Shown: positions 17,901-26,039 of the stretch, piece after piece
How the letters are laid out: each line of letters starts with the position of its first letter
Numbering within the stretch: position 1 is the first letter of the stretch
DNA from: Sedimentibacter saalensis
Lineage (GTDB): Bacteria; Bacillota; Clostridia; Tissierellales; Sedimentibacteraceae
Direction: 5' to 3'
Assembly (NCBI RefSeq): GCF_007830175.1
Contig: NZ_VLKH01000006.1
Span: 1 to 33,157, forward strand
DNA: 33,157 bases
Made by a program: the position numbers and the translations under genes
The notes under the pieces: model-generated
Database searches by the model: none
Told to the model about the DNA's origin: nothing
What the model saw: only the letters and a program-made list of their open reading frames with translations

Positions 17901-18011
17901 GGTTATGCCGTGAATGAGAAATACGCCTGAATTTTCAAATTTATCGAAATCTATTTCCTGTTTTTTAACATATGGGCCGAAGGCCTGAAATGACAATTTC
18001 AAAGGTATCAT
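14973..18011 (-). CDS. sbcC: Exonuclease SbcC (ATPase subunit of SbcCD)
   Basis: The ATPase half of the SbcCD (Rad50-Mre11 type) complex, which recognises DNA ends and hairpins and lets SbcD cut them. The protein has 1012 residues. Walker A is GITGSGKT at 35-42. Two long coiled-coil arms rich in E/K/L surround the zinc hook C509-P-V-C512. The ABC signature GLSGGEKFLVSLALSLG and Walker B MFIDEGFGSLD are near the C-terminus. The start at 18011 has AGGAGG at correct spacing and overlaps the sbcD stop as ATGA; a longer open frame reaches 18086 but would run into sbcD. REP palindromes lie beyond both ends of the sbcDC pair. Confidence 0.95.
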   Translation of the reverse strand: MIPLKLSFQAFGPYVKKQEIDFDKFENSGVFLIHGITGSGKTTILDAMTYALYGKSSGGQRGDITAMRCQLCKEEIPTEVEFIFKVNEKTYKFTRSLNIRTKRNGTKEYALTQNAMFLDKSGVFVPFFENPKIRDIEQKSCEIIGLNHEQFIQVIMLPQGKFEKLLVAKSEEKEEILVTLFNAEKWQEAADWICNEARNISRDVTVKRENINMILKSENAGTIEDLDNHISELNKNIELTSDEKKEAAQLLAAEKTKLEINTDLFNLFEEKTRTENELKTIREQENKISILSTKLDKGRKSQSIEQKYSNAMNLYSQFNEVRQRLETEKKTNADCILAKENLQKSLDELKKRESEIEKLKENKIIAEGLIQVYRQISSARIISENESKKYELLKAEDTLNQEQLVLTKDKLKKYSDKKDFIFNNYTMKLPELRERAEKFILLDKKTLELNITGLEIKKAENAINMLNKDLEKNKKTVTTKIKIYEETYSRYIEQTAYIISEKLEDGKPCPVCGSIHHPQKPSKSTEDVDSKLIKDMRTSLDKLSEEAAELNNIIARQEANKFSKSEKYQSLENEIAEIGKSLDGFIKEDTLSELKTAETESGKLNDLLAAITAISSEIAKLETKISELGNQLSSQGKLKEETYANYNSLSIRKIDGIDDENALMNKINNLKNEITRYTDELSALTDKSLLADKKLSSSNASLLFLKEDLEIRTKDYNKAKEEYLDLLKQNGFADTQEFKFFLTDQDTLDEWDKKIQDYIIEKKSVAKNLERLEKLTSNKSKPQIENMKNIVSELEAKITQLEKQSALLNERKNRLETLVKRVCEEQRLLKELIRKYDSYYSFGTTLRGDKGISLRRYVLGVMLTSVTVEANRLLKNVHGGRYQLCRTLEGSGRTRKAGLELEVFDGYSGEKRGVAGLSGGEKFLVSLALSLGLSSVVQAQSGGIKIDTMFIDEGFGSLDSSSIADAMNILGSVKGSKRLVGIISHVQLLKETIESSITVQKDRNGSTLVINN

Positions 18012-19132
18012 TGCAAAACCTCCTGGCTGTTTACTGACTCCATGGCTTTCTCGAACAATTTTAATTGCTCTTCTGTCACTTCGCATCCTGTTGTTTCTTT
18101 GTAGAATTTCTCCAGTATGTGCTTGGGAGAAAGGGTGTAAAGTTCTTCAACAGTGAGCTGATTTTCTTCTGTTTCATTCATTTTTCCTGTGATGTTCAAT
18201 AGATTTGCATAGTATGTTCTGAAAAGCTCAACTGCTTCCATGCCTGCGTACATGTCAGTGATTTCGATTTTGATAAAATCGTCTCTTTTCATATCATGGT
18301 TAGCAAACTCAAGAACTTCATCAAAAGTTCCCCTTATGATTCTTGTTTCTCTGAGAGGTACTATTTCAAGCTCTTCATATTTTATGCCATTTTCAATTTC
18401 AAGCATTGTAATGGTCTTTAAATGACCGGCTTCACTGAATGAATACTTGATGGGGGAGCCGCTGTATCTTATGTTATAGCCCCTGTCCTGGGCCTTGTGA
18501 AGGTGTCCCATTGCAACATAATCAAATCCGTCAAATATCCCGGAAGGAACAACAGACGATCCTCCCACCATGGCTGTTCTGTCACTTTCTGACAACACAG
18601 AGCCGCTTACAAAGCAGTGGCACATGAGGATGTTGCTGTTACCTTCCTTGAAGTTTTGTTTTATATTTTTGAGCACTACTTCCATGGCATCTGCATAGCT
18701 TGATATTTTTTCTTCAGGATACAATGCTTTTACTTCATCAACATTGAAGTAGGGAATGGGATAAATGCTTGAGTTTCCAATTTCAACAGTATTAATTTCA
18801 GCTGTAAGTTTCCCATATATATAAAGCCCTGCTTTTTTCAACAATTCGTTGCACGAAGCAAGGCGTGCTGCTCCGTCGTGGTTTCCGGCTGCAATTATTA
18901 CCGGTACTCCTAGTTCATTGCACAGTCTTGTTACAGCATAATTGTACAATGTTATAGCTTCAGCACTGGAAACAGAGTGGTCAAAAACATCGCCTGCAAT
19001 TATAACCGCATCTACTTTTTGATCTTTTACAACATTAATGAGGTAATCGATGAAATATCTTTGTTCATCAATTAATGAGGCATTGTGAAGACTTATTCCA
19101 AGATGCCAGTCAGATGTATGGATTATTTTCAT
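18008..19132 (-). CDS. sbcD: Exonuclease SbcD (nuclease subunit of SbcCD)
   Basis: The metallophosphoesterase half of SbcCD, 374 residues. Metal-binding motifs in order are HTSDWHLG at the N-terminus, IIAGDVFD, AAGNHDG, MCHCFV and MGHLHKAQ. With SbcC it degrades duplex ends and opens hairpins formed at palindromes. AAAGGAG precedes the ATG. The stop overlaps the sbcC start by four bases, so the two are translated together. A possible minus-strand -10 box TATACT (19156-19161) lies just before the gene, with any -35 region falling inside the first unit of the tandem repeat array. Confidence 0.95.
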   Translation of the reverse strand: MKIIHTSDWHLGISLHNASLIDEQRYFIDYLINVVKDQKVDAVIIAGDVFDHSVSSAEAITLYNYAVTRLCNELGVPVIIAAGNHDGAARLASCNELLKKAGLYIYGKLTAEINTVEIGNSSIYPIPYFNVDEVKALYPEEKISSYADAMEVVLKNIKQNFKEGNSNILMCHCFVSGSVLSESDRTAMVGGSSVVPSGIFDGFDYVAMGHLHKAQDRGYNIRYSGSPIKYSFSEAGHLKTITMLEIENGIKYEELEIVPLRETRIIRGTFDEVLEFANHDMKRDDFIKIEITDMYAGMEAVELFRTYYANLLNITGKMNETEENQLTVEELYTLSPKHILEKFYKETTGCEVTEEQLKLFEKAMESVNSQEVLQ

Positions 19133-19163
19133 TTTTTCTCCTTTATAACAATTGCAGTATATT

Positions 19164-19676
19164 TTGCCATGAATTTAAAATCCAGCACGTAGGGGAGGTA
19201 CTGTCCTCCCGTGTTATATTAATTCAACAAAACGGGCGGGCACAAGACTCGCCCCTACGCATCGATAAATTACCATATTGCCATGAATTTAAAATCCAGT
19301 GTTATATTAAATCAACAACACAAGCGGGCATAATACCACCAGTACAAATCGATAAATTACCATTTTGCCATGAATTTGAGATCACGGGTCGTAGGGGAGG
19401 ATCTCGTATCCTCCCGAAGTTATATTAAATCAACAACACAAGCGGGCATAATACCACCAGTACAAATCGATAAATTACCATTTTGCCATGAATTTAAAAT
19501 CCAGTGTTATATTAAATCAACAACACAAGCGTGCACAATACCCACCAGTAAAAATCGATAAACTACCATTTTGCCATGAATTTGAAATCACGGGTCGTAG
19601 GGGAGGATCTCGTATCCTCCCGAAGATATATTAAATCAAAAACGCAATAAGGCACAAACCTGCCCCAACTCATCGT
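19164..19676. repeat. Tandem array of five REP-pair units upstream of sbcD
   Basis: Five units begin with TTGCCATGAATTT at 19164, 19278, 19365, 19483 and 19571. Units are about 114, 87, 118, 88 and 105 bp long. The long ones contain a GTAGGGGAGG...CCTCCC hairpin; the short ones have lost it. Each unit then has the linker TTATATTAAATCAACAACAC, a second degenerate REP and ATCGATAAATTACCAT. Units 2-3 and 4-5 match as pairs, so a two-unit block was itself duplicated. The array fills the gap between the LUD gene and sbcD; nothing else of note is present in this 553-bp stretch. Confidence 0.88.
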
Positions 19677-19685
19677 TATTGAAAA

Positions 19686-20321
19686 TTAGAATCCTAAATT
19701 TTCTCCAACCAAAATAACCTTTATTTTGTTGTTTGGTCTGCAGTACCTAGTAACAAGAATTTGTCCGCAAAGTGTGTCAGGCATTGTGCATTCTGAACAT
19801 TTTCCTGTAATGCGGCACGGTGTGTTTGAATTTGTTCTGAAGGTGTTTGGAATAGTTGCTTCAGTTCTTGCTCTTTTCATTGCTGTATCTATGTCTGTTG
19901 CAACTTTGTTCATTCCTGCAATGACAATCACGCTGTCAGGACCGTAGCAGAAAGCAGCCAGTCTGTTTCCGTTGCCGTCAATGTTTAAGAGTTCTCCGTT
20001 CATTGTAATGGCATTTGTGCTTGTTAAAAACACATCTGCAGTGAGGGCCTGTTTCATGAGTCGCACTCTTTCTTCAGGTGATTTTGCCTTGTCCCTGTCT
20101 ATTACAGCAATTTGCTTTTCTTCAAGCAGCTTTTTGATTCCAAGTTCATCAACGGTGTATGAACCTCCCCATGAAACCACATCATCTTGATTTATCATTG
20201 ACATTGCTTTTTCTATAGCTTCTTCTCTTGTGTCAACATAGTAACCTTCCATGCCTCTTTTTTGAAGATTTTTTATAATTGTGTCACTTTTTACTTTATA
20301 TGATTCTTTAAGAAAATCCAT
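19686..20321 (-). CDS. LUD-domain protein (lactate utilisation / LutC-like family)
   Basis: A 211-residue soluble protein of the LUD family (formerly DUF162). Family features are the SWGGSYTVDELGI segment after a predicted Rossmann-like start, LTSTNAITMNGELLNIDGNGNR and the C-terminal cysteine cluster CRITGKCSECTMPDTLCGQ. Related proteins (LutB, LutC) take part in lactate oxidation, but stand-alone members like this are of unknown role; the cysteines could bind a metal. AAGGAGGA precedes the ATG. A perfect 28-bp palindrome lies at 20341-20368, just upstream of the ribosome site, and is the likely control site. It is not next to lutA or lutB. Confidence 0.85.
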   Translation of the reverse strand: MDFLKESYKVKSDTIIKNLQKRGMEGYYVDTREEAIEKAMSMINQDDVVSWGGSYTVDELGIKKLLEEKQIAVIDRDKAKSPEERVRLMKQALTADVFLTSTNAITMNGELLNIDGNGNRLAAFCYGPDSVIVIAGMNKVATDIDTAMKRARTEATIPNTFRTNSNTPCRITGKCSECTMPDTLCGQILVTRYCRPNNKIKVILVGENLGF

Positions 20322-20340
20322 ATTGTTCCTCCTTATATAT

Positions 20341-20368
20341 AGTCATTTTATTATATAATAAAATGACT
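20341..20368. promoter_or_regulatory. Perfect 28-bp palindrome before the LUD gene
   Basis: The half-site AGTCATTTTATTAT is followed directly by its exact complement. The centre is AT-only and contains TATAAT on both strands, so it could overlap a -10 box. It lies 19 bp upstream of the LUD start codon. Possible uses are an operator for a dimeric regulator or, in RNA, a stem next to the ribosome site. Confidence 0.55.
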
Positions 20369-20495
20369 GCAACTTCAATTGTAAATTTAGTTTGGCATTG
20401 ACGAATTAACTAAGAATGTCATGAAATAATGATATTACTAAATCAGGATATGAATTACAGATATATGCAAAAATAGAATATTTACCAATCAATAA

Positions 20496-20524
20496 TTGCT
20501 AAGGAACTTTGGGGGTGCTATAAT
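20496..20524 (+). promoter_or_regulatory. Extended -10 promoter of pepT
   Basis: TTGCTA (20496-20501), a 17-bp spacer and TATAAT (20519-20524), with TGC before the -10 box. Transcription would start near 20531, about 40 nt before the start codon. Confidence 0.7.
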
Positions 20525-20571
20525 AATTACAGCAACTGAAATTTTCATAGAAGGAATGGAAGGGATATAAA

Positions 20572-21792
20572 ATGAAAGTACACGAAAGATTTTTAAATTA
20601 TGTAAAATTCGACACTCAATCAGTTCCGGACGTTGAAATAATTCCAAGCAGCGATAAACAAAAAATACTTGGACAGTACCTGGTGGAGGAAATGAAATCT
20701 CTGGGAATAAAAGATGCGTTCATGGATGAACACTGCTATGTTTACGGCACGCTTGAAAAAAACACAGACAAAAACACACCTGTTATTGGATTTATCGCAC
20801 ATATGGACACATCTCCTGACATGCCCGGCAATGACATTAAAGCACGTATTATAGAAAATTATGATGGCAGTGACATTGTTCTCAATTCAGAAAAAGACAT
20901 AACAATGAAGACTGAAATGTTTGAGCATTTATTAAATTATGTGGGAAATGATCTTATAGTTACAGACGGCACAACACTTCTGGGAGCAGACAACAAGGCA
21001 GGAATTGCTGAAATATTGTCCATGGCAGAATATTTTGTGAATAATCCTGATGTTGAGCACGGTACTATAAAAATTGCCTTTACACCTGACGAGGAAGTTG
21101 GAAGCGGAGCAGACATGTTCGATGTAAAAGGATTCGGAGCAGATTTCGCATACACAGTTGACGGGGGAGAGCTTGGGGAAATTGAATACGAAAATTTCAA
21201 TGCAGCCAGCGCTAAGGTAACAATTAACGGAGTAAACATCCATCCCGGATCTGCAAAAAACAAAATGAAAAATTCAATATTGATAGGAATGGAATTTCAA
21301 AATATGCTTCCTATCCATGAAAGACCGGACAGTACAGAAAATTATGAGGGCTTCAGCCATTTAAACGACATGAGCGGGGATGTGGAAAAAACACATCTTA
21401 ACTACATAATCAGGGATCACAGCAATGAAAAATTTGAAGCTAAAAAAGATAGATTTTTAAAGACTGCTGATTTTTTAAACAGCAAGTACGGCGAAGGAAC
21501 AGTTATTGTGGAGCTTAAGGATTCATACTACAACATGAAGGAAAAAATTCTACCACACATGCACATTATAGAAACTGCAAAACAGGCGCTCTTAAACATT
21601 GGAATAGAACCTGAAATAGTGCCAATAAGAGGAGGCACAGACGGTGCAAGACTTTCATACATGGGACTTCCGTGTCCTAACCTTTGCACAGGAGGCCACA
21701 ATTACCACGGAAGATACGAATACATACCTGTTCAGTCAATGGAAAAGGTAGTTGAAATGTTAAAGGAAATAGTGAGATTATACACAAAATAA
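20572..21792 (+). CDS. pepT: Peptidase T (tripeptide aminopeptidase)
   Basis: A cytoplasmic zinc aminopeptidase of the M20B family that removes the N-terminal residue from tripeptides. The protein has 406 residues, the normal length. Metal and catalytic motifs are [10 protein letters not shown] (His ligand and nearby Asp), [12 protein letters not shown] (bridging Asp), [11 protein letters not shown] (catalytic Glu pair), [10 protein letters not shown] and GGHNYHG near the C-terminus, with [10 protein letters not shown] before it. The ATG follows GAAGGGA. It may work with CstA-type peptide uptake in amino-acid use. Downstream it runs into a REP array and a terminator shared with the convergent SLH gene. 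Confidence 0.96.
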   Translation: MKVHERFLNYVKFDTQSVPDVEIIPSSDKQKILGQYLVEEMKSLGIKDAFMDEHCYVYGTLEKNTDKNTPVIGFIAHMDTSPDMPGNDIKARIIENYDGSDIVLNSEKDITMKTEMFEHLLNYVGNDLIVTDGTTLLGADNKAGIAEILSMAEYFVNNPDVEHGTIKIAFTPDEEVGSGADMFDVKGFGADFAYTVDGGELGEIEYENFNAASAKVTINGVNIHPGSAKNKMKNSILIGMEFQNMLPIHERPDSTENYEGFSHLNDMSGDVEKTHLNYIIRDHSNEKFEAKKDRFLKTADFLNSKYGEGTVIVELKDSYYNMKEKILPHMHIIETAKQALLNIGIEPEIVPIRGGTDGARLSYMGLPCPNLCTGGHNYHGRYEYIPVQSMEKVVEMLKEIVRLYTK

Positions 21793-21832
21793 AAGAGCGC
21801 ATTCACCATCAAAGTACTGAATTTTCAGAACC

Positions 21833-22104
21833 GTAGGGGCGGACCTTGTGTCCGCATATGTTGTTGATTCAAAAACATCTTATTGCGGGAGGACAGTAGT
21901 CCTCCCCTACGACCCGTGATTTCAAATTCATGGTAAGATATCAATTCATGGTTGCGTATGCGTGGATATTGTGTCTGCACGTGTTGTTGATTCAATGAAA
22001 TTTTTATTGCGGGAGGACAGTAGTCCTCCCCTACATACCGGAATCCGGATATATTGTTAGTTTTCATATATCGATGCGTAGGGGCGGACCTTGTGTCCGC
22101 CCGC
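21833..22104. repeat. Second tandem REP array, between pepT and the SLH gene
   Basis: GTAG-headed REP at 21833, linker TGTTGTTGATTC, then a facing hairpin GCGGGAGGAC-AGTA-GTCCTCCCCTAC (to about 21910), ACCCGTGATTT and ATTCATGGT. A second, more worn pair follows (to about 22034), and a final intact REP ends at 22104. Compared with the sbcD array the unit is in reverse orientation. This accounts for the whole 354-bp gap apart from the terminator. Confidence 0.85.
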
Positions 22105-22117
22105 ATGTGAGCATAAC

Positions 22118-22145
22118 AAAAGGGCAGTTAATTCTGCCCTTTTTT
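22118..22145. terminator. Bidirectional terminator between pepT and the SLH gene
   Basis: AAAAGGGCAG (22118-22127) pairs with CTGCCCTTTT across a TTAATT loop. It has an A run on one side and a T run on the other, so it can end transcripts from both directions. It lies against the stop codon of the SLH gene. Confidence 0.82.
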
Positions 22146-22146
22146 G

Positions 22147-23775
22147 TTATTCTTTTACTTTTTTTAATATTCCTGTGTACGTGTCGTCCGTTGTAGATTT
22201 AGTTGTTTTGTAAAGGTCGAATGTCTTGATTATTTCATAATCATTTATTCCTTCTACAAAAGCTCTTTCTTTTTCACCTATGAAGTTCAGAACATATAGC
22301 CTGTTCAGCGAATATTTGCTGAATATACTCTGATAATCAGCAAGATTAGCTGTTGAAGGCTTCACACTTTTTTCAATAAGCAGCAGGTTTACCAGTTCAA
22401 CAATTTTTGAATTGTAAGTGACAGGTGCAACCGGATTCAATGAATATCTGTAATATGTTGTGTCTTTGTAAAGTGAAAAACTGTACTTTCCAAAGCTGTA
22501 GTTCCTGAAATCTAATGACGCAGCTCCTGCTGTAAGTCCCCAGTTAATGTCCAAAAGAGAAGGAATGTCATTTGCTTTTTTTAAGTCGTCATAAACCAGG
22601 GTTTGAAGCATTGCTTTGTTGTTGTTTTTAATGTAGTAAGCATATCTGTAAAATAAAATATTAGCTTTGGCATTATTGCTTGTGGTAATGCTGTCCCATT
22701 TTTCCAATGCTCCCATGTACAAGGATTCTTTTACATCGTACTTACTAACTGCTGCAAAAACCTGCATAAGCTCCGAGTCCTTGAAGTCATTCCTTGCAAT
22801 GATGTTCATTAAAATTTCATTGGCAAACTGAGTTTTTTCGGATTCATTGTAACTTCCGAATGTAATCATGTAAAAATTGGTTCCTGTCACATTGTAGTAA
22901 CCGGCTGAACGAAGTGTCGCCATAGTTTCCACCGCATTCAAATCATAAAGGTGTGAATCTTCCGGAAAAATGTATCCGCCAAATGATACATATTCCAATG
23001 TGTCTTTAGCTTTTATGAATTTTTTGTCATTTGTGTTTGTAGTATTTAAGTTATAAGTGCCAAAATAAGAATACATGTCTTCGCCTTTAATAGGCATAAA
23101 TTCCAGTTTGGTCAGGTACTTGCTAGAATCGCTTGTTTTGATGTCCAGATAAACTCTTTTTATAAGAGCCGCTGCTTCTGCTCTTGTAATGTTTGTGTTT
23201 CCGCGGAATGTATTGTCTTCATATCCAACAACTATTCCTGCATTGTTGAGCCTTTTAATTTCATTGTAAAATTTGTTGCTCTTAGATACATCTTTAAATA
23301 CAAGTGTATTGTCATAAATAGATTCCTTGCAAAAAGCTGCAATCAGGGCTGCCGATTCTTCTCTTGTTATTGCTTTGTCTGGATTAAAATTAGTACCTGG
23401 AAAAATATCTTTGAAAGAAAAACTTCCGTTTCCCTTCAGGTGTTCATACATTGATATTACAAATGTATGAGACCAGTGTTTGCTGGACATATCGCTGTAG
23501 TTCATGTCGCTGGTGTAAACTTCGTTCATTTGATTTTGCCTGTAAGCTGTTCTCGCCAGTATAGTAATAAATTCGGCCCGGGTTATGTTGTTTTCCGGCT
23601 TAAAGGTAAAGTCTCCGTAGCCTTTAAAAACTTTTAAGGTGTTGGAAGCAAAATCAATTTCGCTTTCTGCCCAGTGTTTATAGGTATCATAATACACTGT
23701 CTTGGCAAAGGCGGGTTGAACTGAGAATACAGTAAAAATAATAAGTAATAATAATAGCTTGTTTAATCTTCTCAA
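22147..23775 (-). CDS. Secreted protein with three N-terminal SLH domains
   Basis: A 542-residue exported protein. The first 24 residues form a signal peptide (MRRLNKLLLLLIIFTVF...AFA). Three surface-layer homology domains follow, marked by FKPENNITRAEFI (about residues 28-85), FNPDKAITREESAALI (about 95-150) and FRGNTNITRAEAAALI (about 155-210). These anchor proteins to cell-wall polymers. The last 330 residues match no domain I recognise. The start is TTG at 23775 behind AAGGTGATG, which overlaps the end of the methyltransferase gene nine bases away, so the pair is probably co-transcribed and coupled. It ends at a shared terminator. Confidence 0.88.
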   Translation of the reverse strand: MRRLNKLLLLLIIFTVFSVQPAFAKTVYYDTYKHWAESEIDFASNTLKVFKGYGDFTFKPENNITRAEFITILARTAYRQNQMNEVYTSDMNYSDMSSKHWSHTFVISMYEHLKGNGSFSFKDIFPGTNFNPDKAITREESAALIAAFCKESIYDNTLVFKDVSKSNKFYNEIKRLNNAGIVVGYEDNTFRGNTNITRAEAAALIKRVYLDIKTSDSSKYLTKLEFMPIKGEDMYSYFGTYNLNTTNTNDKKFIKAKDTLEYVSFGGYIFPEDSHLYDLNAVETMATLRSAGYYNVTGTNFYMITFGSYNESEKTQFANEILMNIIARNDFKDSELMQVFAAVSKYDVKESLYMGALEKWDSITTSNNAKANILFYRYAYYIKNNNKAMLQTLVYDDLKKANDIPSLLDINWGLTAGAASLDFRNYSFGKYSFSLYKDTTYYRYSLNPVAPVTYNSKIVELVNLLLIEKSVKPSTANLADYQSIFSKYSLNRLYVLNFIGEKERAFVEGINDYEIIKTFDLYKTTKSTTDDTYTGILKKVKE

Positions 23776-23784
23776 TATACGTCA

Positions 23785-25665
23785 TCACCTTTTTTGTACA
23801 TATTTGTTTATAATATTATTTACCTCCTCTTCGCTTATATTAAACACCTTTTTTAGGAATATTTCAATACTAATTTTTCCTAAATCAGATATATTTTGTT
23901 GAATGTTTTCCTGAGGAAGATAAATTTTTACATTATTCAATTTGTTTGGATAATATTCATAAACTGCATTTCCGACCTTTTTTGCCTGACATTTGAAATA
24001 AAATTCAAAAATGCTTGAATTAAGGTAAGAAACAAGGTAATCAGGATTAAGCGCCTCTTGGAATCCATTTGCAAAATAAACATCTGCACTGCAAAAAAAT
24101 GCATTTTTATCATAATAAAAATAATTACCTTTGGCTTTGTACGGGAAAATAATCTTTGGATTCTCAAAGTCAGATTCTATTCTTTCCCACTGGAGGTCAA
24201 ACCATCTTCTGTAACCCCTTTGACATTCCCGCCTGTTTTCAAGCTTTTCCCTGTAAGAAGATAAGTATTTTATTGCATTTGGACAATGTTCTTCATCTTT
24301 AATATTGTTGGAATATATTAGGTACAGATTATTATATTTTATTACAGAATCCCTTATGTTGCTGTTTTTAATCCATTTTTTAAGCAAATAACTCTCAATA
24401 TTGTATTTTTCGATTGTTTCTTCATCAACTATAAAAGCTTTGTCTAAACCTGTTATAATTCCCTGCTTTATAGTGCATACATCCTTGATGTATGTGTTGG
24501 ATATTTCTTCAATTCTTTCAAATAGATTTAATTCCTCATCCCTTAAAATAATCCAGCCTGAGCTTTTCAGCTTGTCCTGATTAAAATTAAAGATATCATG
24601 GGCATTTTTATCGCCATTATATTTGACGTATGAAATGGCTTTTTTGTTCCCGGTATTATTTGACAAAATGATTACTGCAGGACTTATCATGGCGTCCTTA
24701 AAAACTGTGTTTCCGCTGTAATCAGCCAGTGAAAGTATTTGAAAATTTTGTTTTAAAAATTTTCTCAGCTTGTCAGCATACATTGCTTCCATAAAGTACC
24801 TGGAAGTGATGAAAGTCATGATTCCGTCTTCCTTTAGAATATCAGCGCTTTTTTTAAAGAAGCAATATGAAATGTCGGATTTGTCATAAAACACATCGGG
24901 GTATTTCTCATAAAGAGTTTTTTTGTATGCTGCAGTTGAGTTTTTATGACCAACATACGGCGGATTTCCGGCTATTATGTCAAACTTACCCATATCAAAT
25001 GAATCTGTGAGATAATCAATGTTAAAAATTTTAAATTCCACATCATTTAGACCGCTTTCAAAGAGCATACCTGTCTTAGCAAGGAATATGGCAAAATCAT
25101 CAATATCTATGCCGTAGATCATATTTTCCAGAATATATCTGTCATCAACACCGTCAATATTCAGTGATTTTATTTGTCTGAACATCTCAGTGAGAAAATA
25201 TCCGCCTCCGCAGGAAGGATCAAGGAATCTGCTGTGCTTGTCAATTTTTATAAAACTCAAAGACTTTTCCAGCATTTGTATTATTATTTCCAAAGGTGTG
25301 TAAACCTGTCCCAGTGATTTTTTTTCCTTTGAAGTAAGCAGTTGCTCATAAAGATTACCCGGGTTGAAGTCATTTGTTTCAAGGAATCTTCGATTTGATT
25401 TTAAAAGATTGTACAGATTTTGTTCAGCTTTTTTATTGTTTAGGTCCAGGAAATTATAGTCTGTAAATATTTTCGCCTCATGTCTTGAAAAAAATAGGGT
25501 TGACTTGTAATCTTCATAATTGAAGTTTAAAATTTCAAATCCCTCTTGCTTGCAATTGTAAATTAATTTTGACATAAAAAAAATTACATATTTAACACCG
25601 CATATATAATCGCATTCCATGTCTTTAATTATCTGAGCTATTTCCCGCAGGAATGACTTATCCAT
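23785..25665 (-). CDS. Orphan N6-adenine DNA methyltransferase (TaqI-like)
   Basis: Transfers a methyl group from S-adenosylmethionine to adenine in a specific DNA sequence. From the chosen start it has 626 residues. An N-terminal helical part is followed by SLGQVYTPLEII (the usual lead-in to the catalytic domain), motif I DPSCGGG at 149-155, and the catalytic NPPY at 234-237. A C-terminal TaqI-like target-recognition region follows, with WIKNSNIRD and YLNSSIFEFYF. No nuclease motif is evident and no endonuclease or specificity gene is adjacent, so it looks solitary. Start: ATG at 25665 has AAGAGGT five bases upstream, while ATG at 25686 lies only about three bases from the predicted transcription start. 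It shares layout with solitary clostridial methylases but I cannot equate it with CamA. Confidence 0.88.
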   Translation of the reverse strand: MDKSFLREIAQIIKDMECDYICGVKYVIFFMSKLIYNCKQEGFEILNFNYEDYKSTLFFSRHEAKIFTDYNFLDLNNKKAEQNLYNLLKSNRRFLETNDFNPGNLYEQLLTSKEKKSLGQVYTPLEIIIQMLEKSLSFIKIDKHSRFLDPSCGGGYFLTEMFRQIKSLNIDGVDDRYILENMIYGIDIDDFAIFLAKTGMLFESGLNDVEFKIFNIDYLTDSFDMGKFDIIAGNPPYVGHKNSTAAYKKTLYEKYPDVFYDKSDISYCFFKKSADILKEDGIMTFITSRYFMEAMYADKLRKFLKQNFQILSLADYSGNTVFKDAMISPAVIILSNNTGNKKAISYVKYNGDKNAHDIFNFNQDKLKSSGWIILRDEELNLFERIEEISNTYIKDVCTIKQGIITGLDKAFIVDEETIEKYNIESYLLKKWIKNSNIRDSVIKYNNLYLIYSNNIKDEEHCPNAIKYLSSYREKLENRRECQRGYRRWFDLQWERIESDFENPKIIFPYKAKGNYFYYDKNAFFCSADVYFANGFQEALNPDYLVSYLNSSIFEFYFKCQAKKVGNAVYEYYPNKLNNVKIYLPQENIQQNISDLGKISIEIFLKKVFNISEEEVNNIINKYVQKR

Positions 25666-25695
25666 AAGTACCTCTTGATTTAACATCTTTAGCTT

Positions 25696-25724
25696 ATATT
25701 ATCATGTTGTCAGGATTTAATCAA
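25696..25724 (-). promoter_or_regulatory. Extended -10 promoter of the methyltransferase-SLH operon
   Basis: On the minus strand: TTGATT (25724-25719), a 17-bp spacer, TGA and TAATAT (25701-25696). The start of transcription falls near 25689, which favours the start codon at 25665 for the methyltransferase. Confidence 0.65.
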
Positions 25725-25768
25725 CAAAATTGCCTCTGATATGCTATATAGTATCAGGAGGTGATAGG

Positions 25769-25996
25769 ATGGCAGTAATAGCTAATCAAGCAGACTCAAA
25801 ACTAAAACTTGTGTTTAACGCAGGACTTGACGAGGAAAATAAAGACATCATGAAAAACAAGACATTTGCCAATGTTAAGCCGGCAGTGACAAACGAAAAT
25901 CTTTACAATCTTGCAGTTTCAATGTCAGATCTTCAGTCGTACACGCTTTCAAAAATAGTGAGATATGAAGAATATCAGCTATCAAATGAAATTTAA
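25769..25996 (+). CDS. DUF1659 family small protein
   Basis: A 75-residue protein (MAVIANQADSKLKLVFNAG...) matching the DUF1659 pattern: an N-terminal beta-type stretch with LKLVFNAG, then TFANVKPAVTNENLYNLAVSMSDLQ and a polar tail. Its function is unknown. AGGAGGTGAT gives a very strong ribosome site that selects ATG 25769. The next small gene begins 43 nt later. DUF1659 and DUF2922 genes often occur side by side in Firmicutes, so they probably act together. No signal peptide or membrane segment. Confidence 0.85.
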   Translation: MAVIANQADSKLKLVFNAGLDEENKDIMKNKTFANVKPAVTNENLYNLAVSMSDLQSYTLSKIVRYEEYQLSNEI

Positions 25997-26039
25997 GGAT
26001 AAATAAGGAAAAACAGCAAATAATGAAAGGGGTGATAGG

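Noticed and set aside
19164..19676. CRISPR array
   Set aside because: Repeats are regularly placed, but the units are about 87-118 bp, spacers are not unique (unit 2 resembles unit 4, unit 3 resembles unit 5), and no cas genes are present. It is a tandem REP-pair array.
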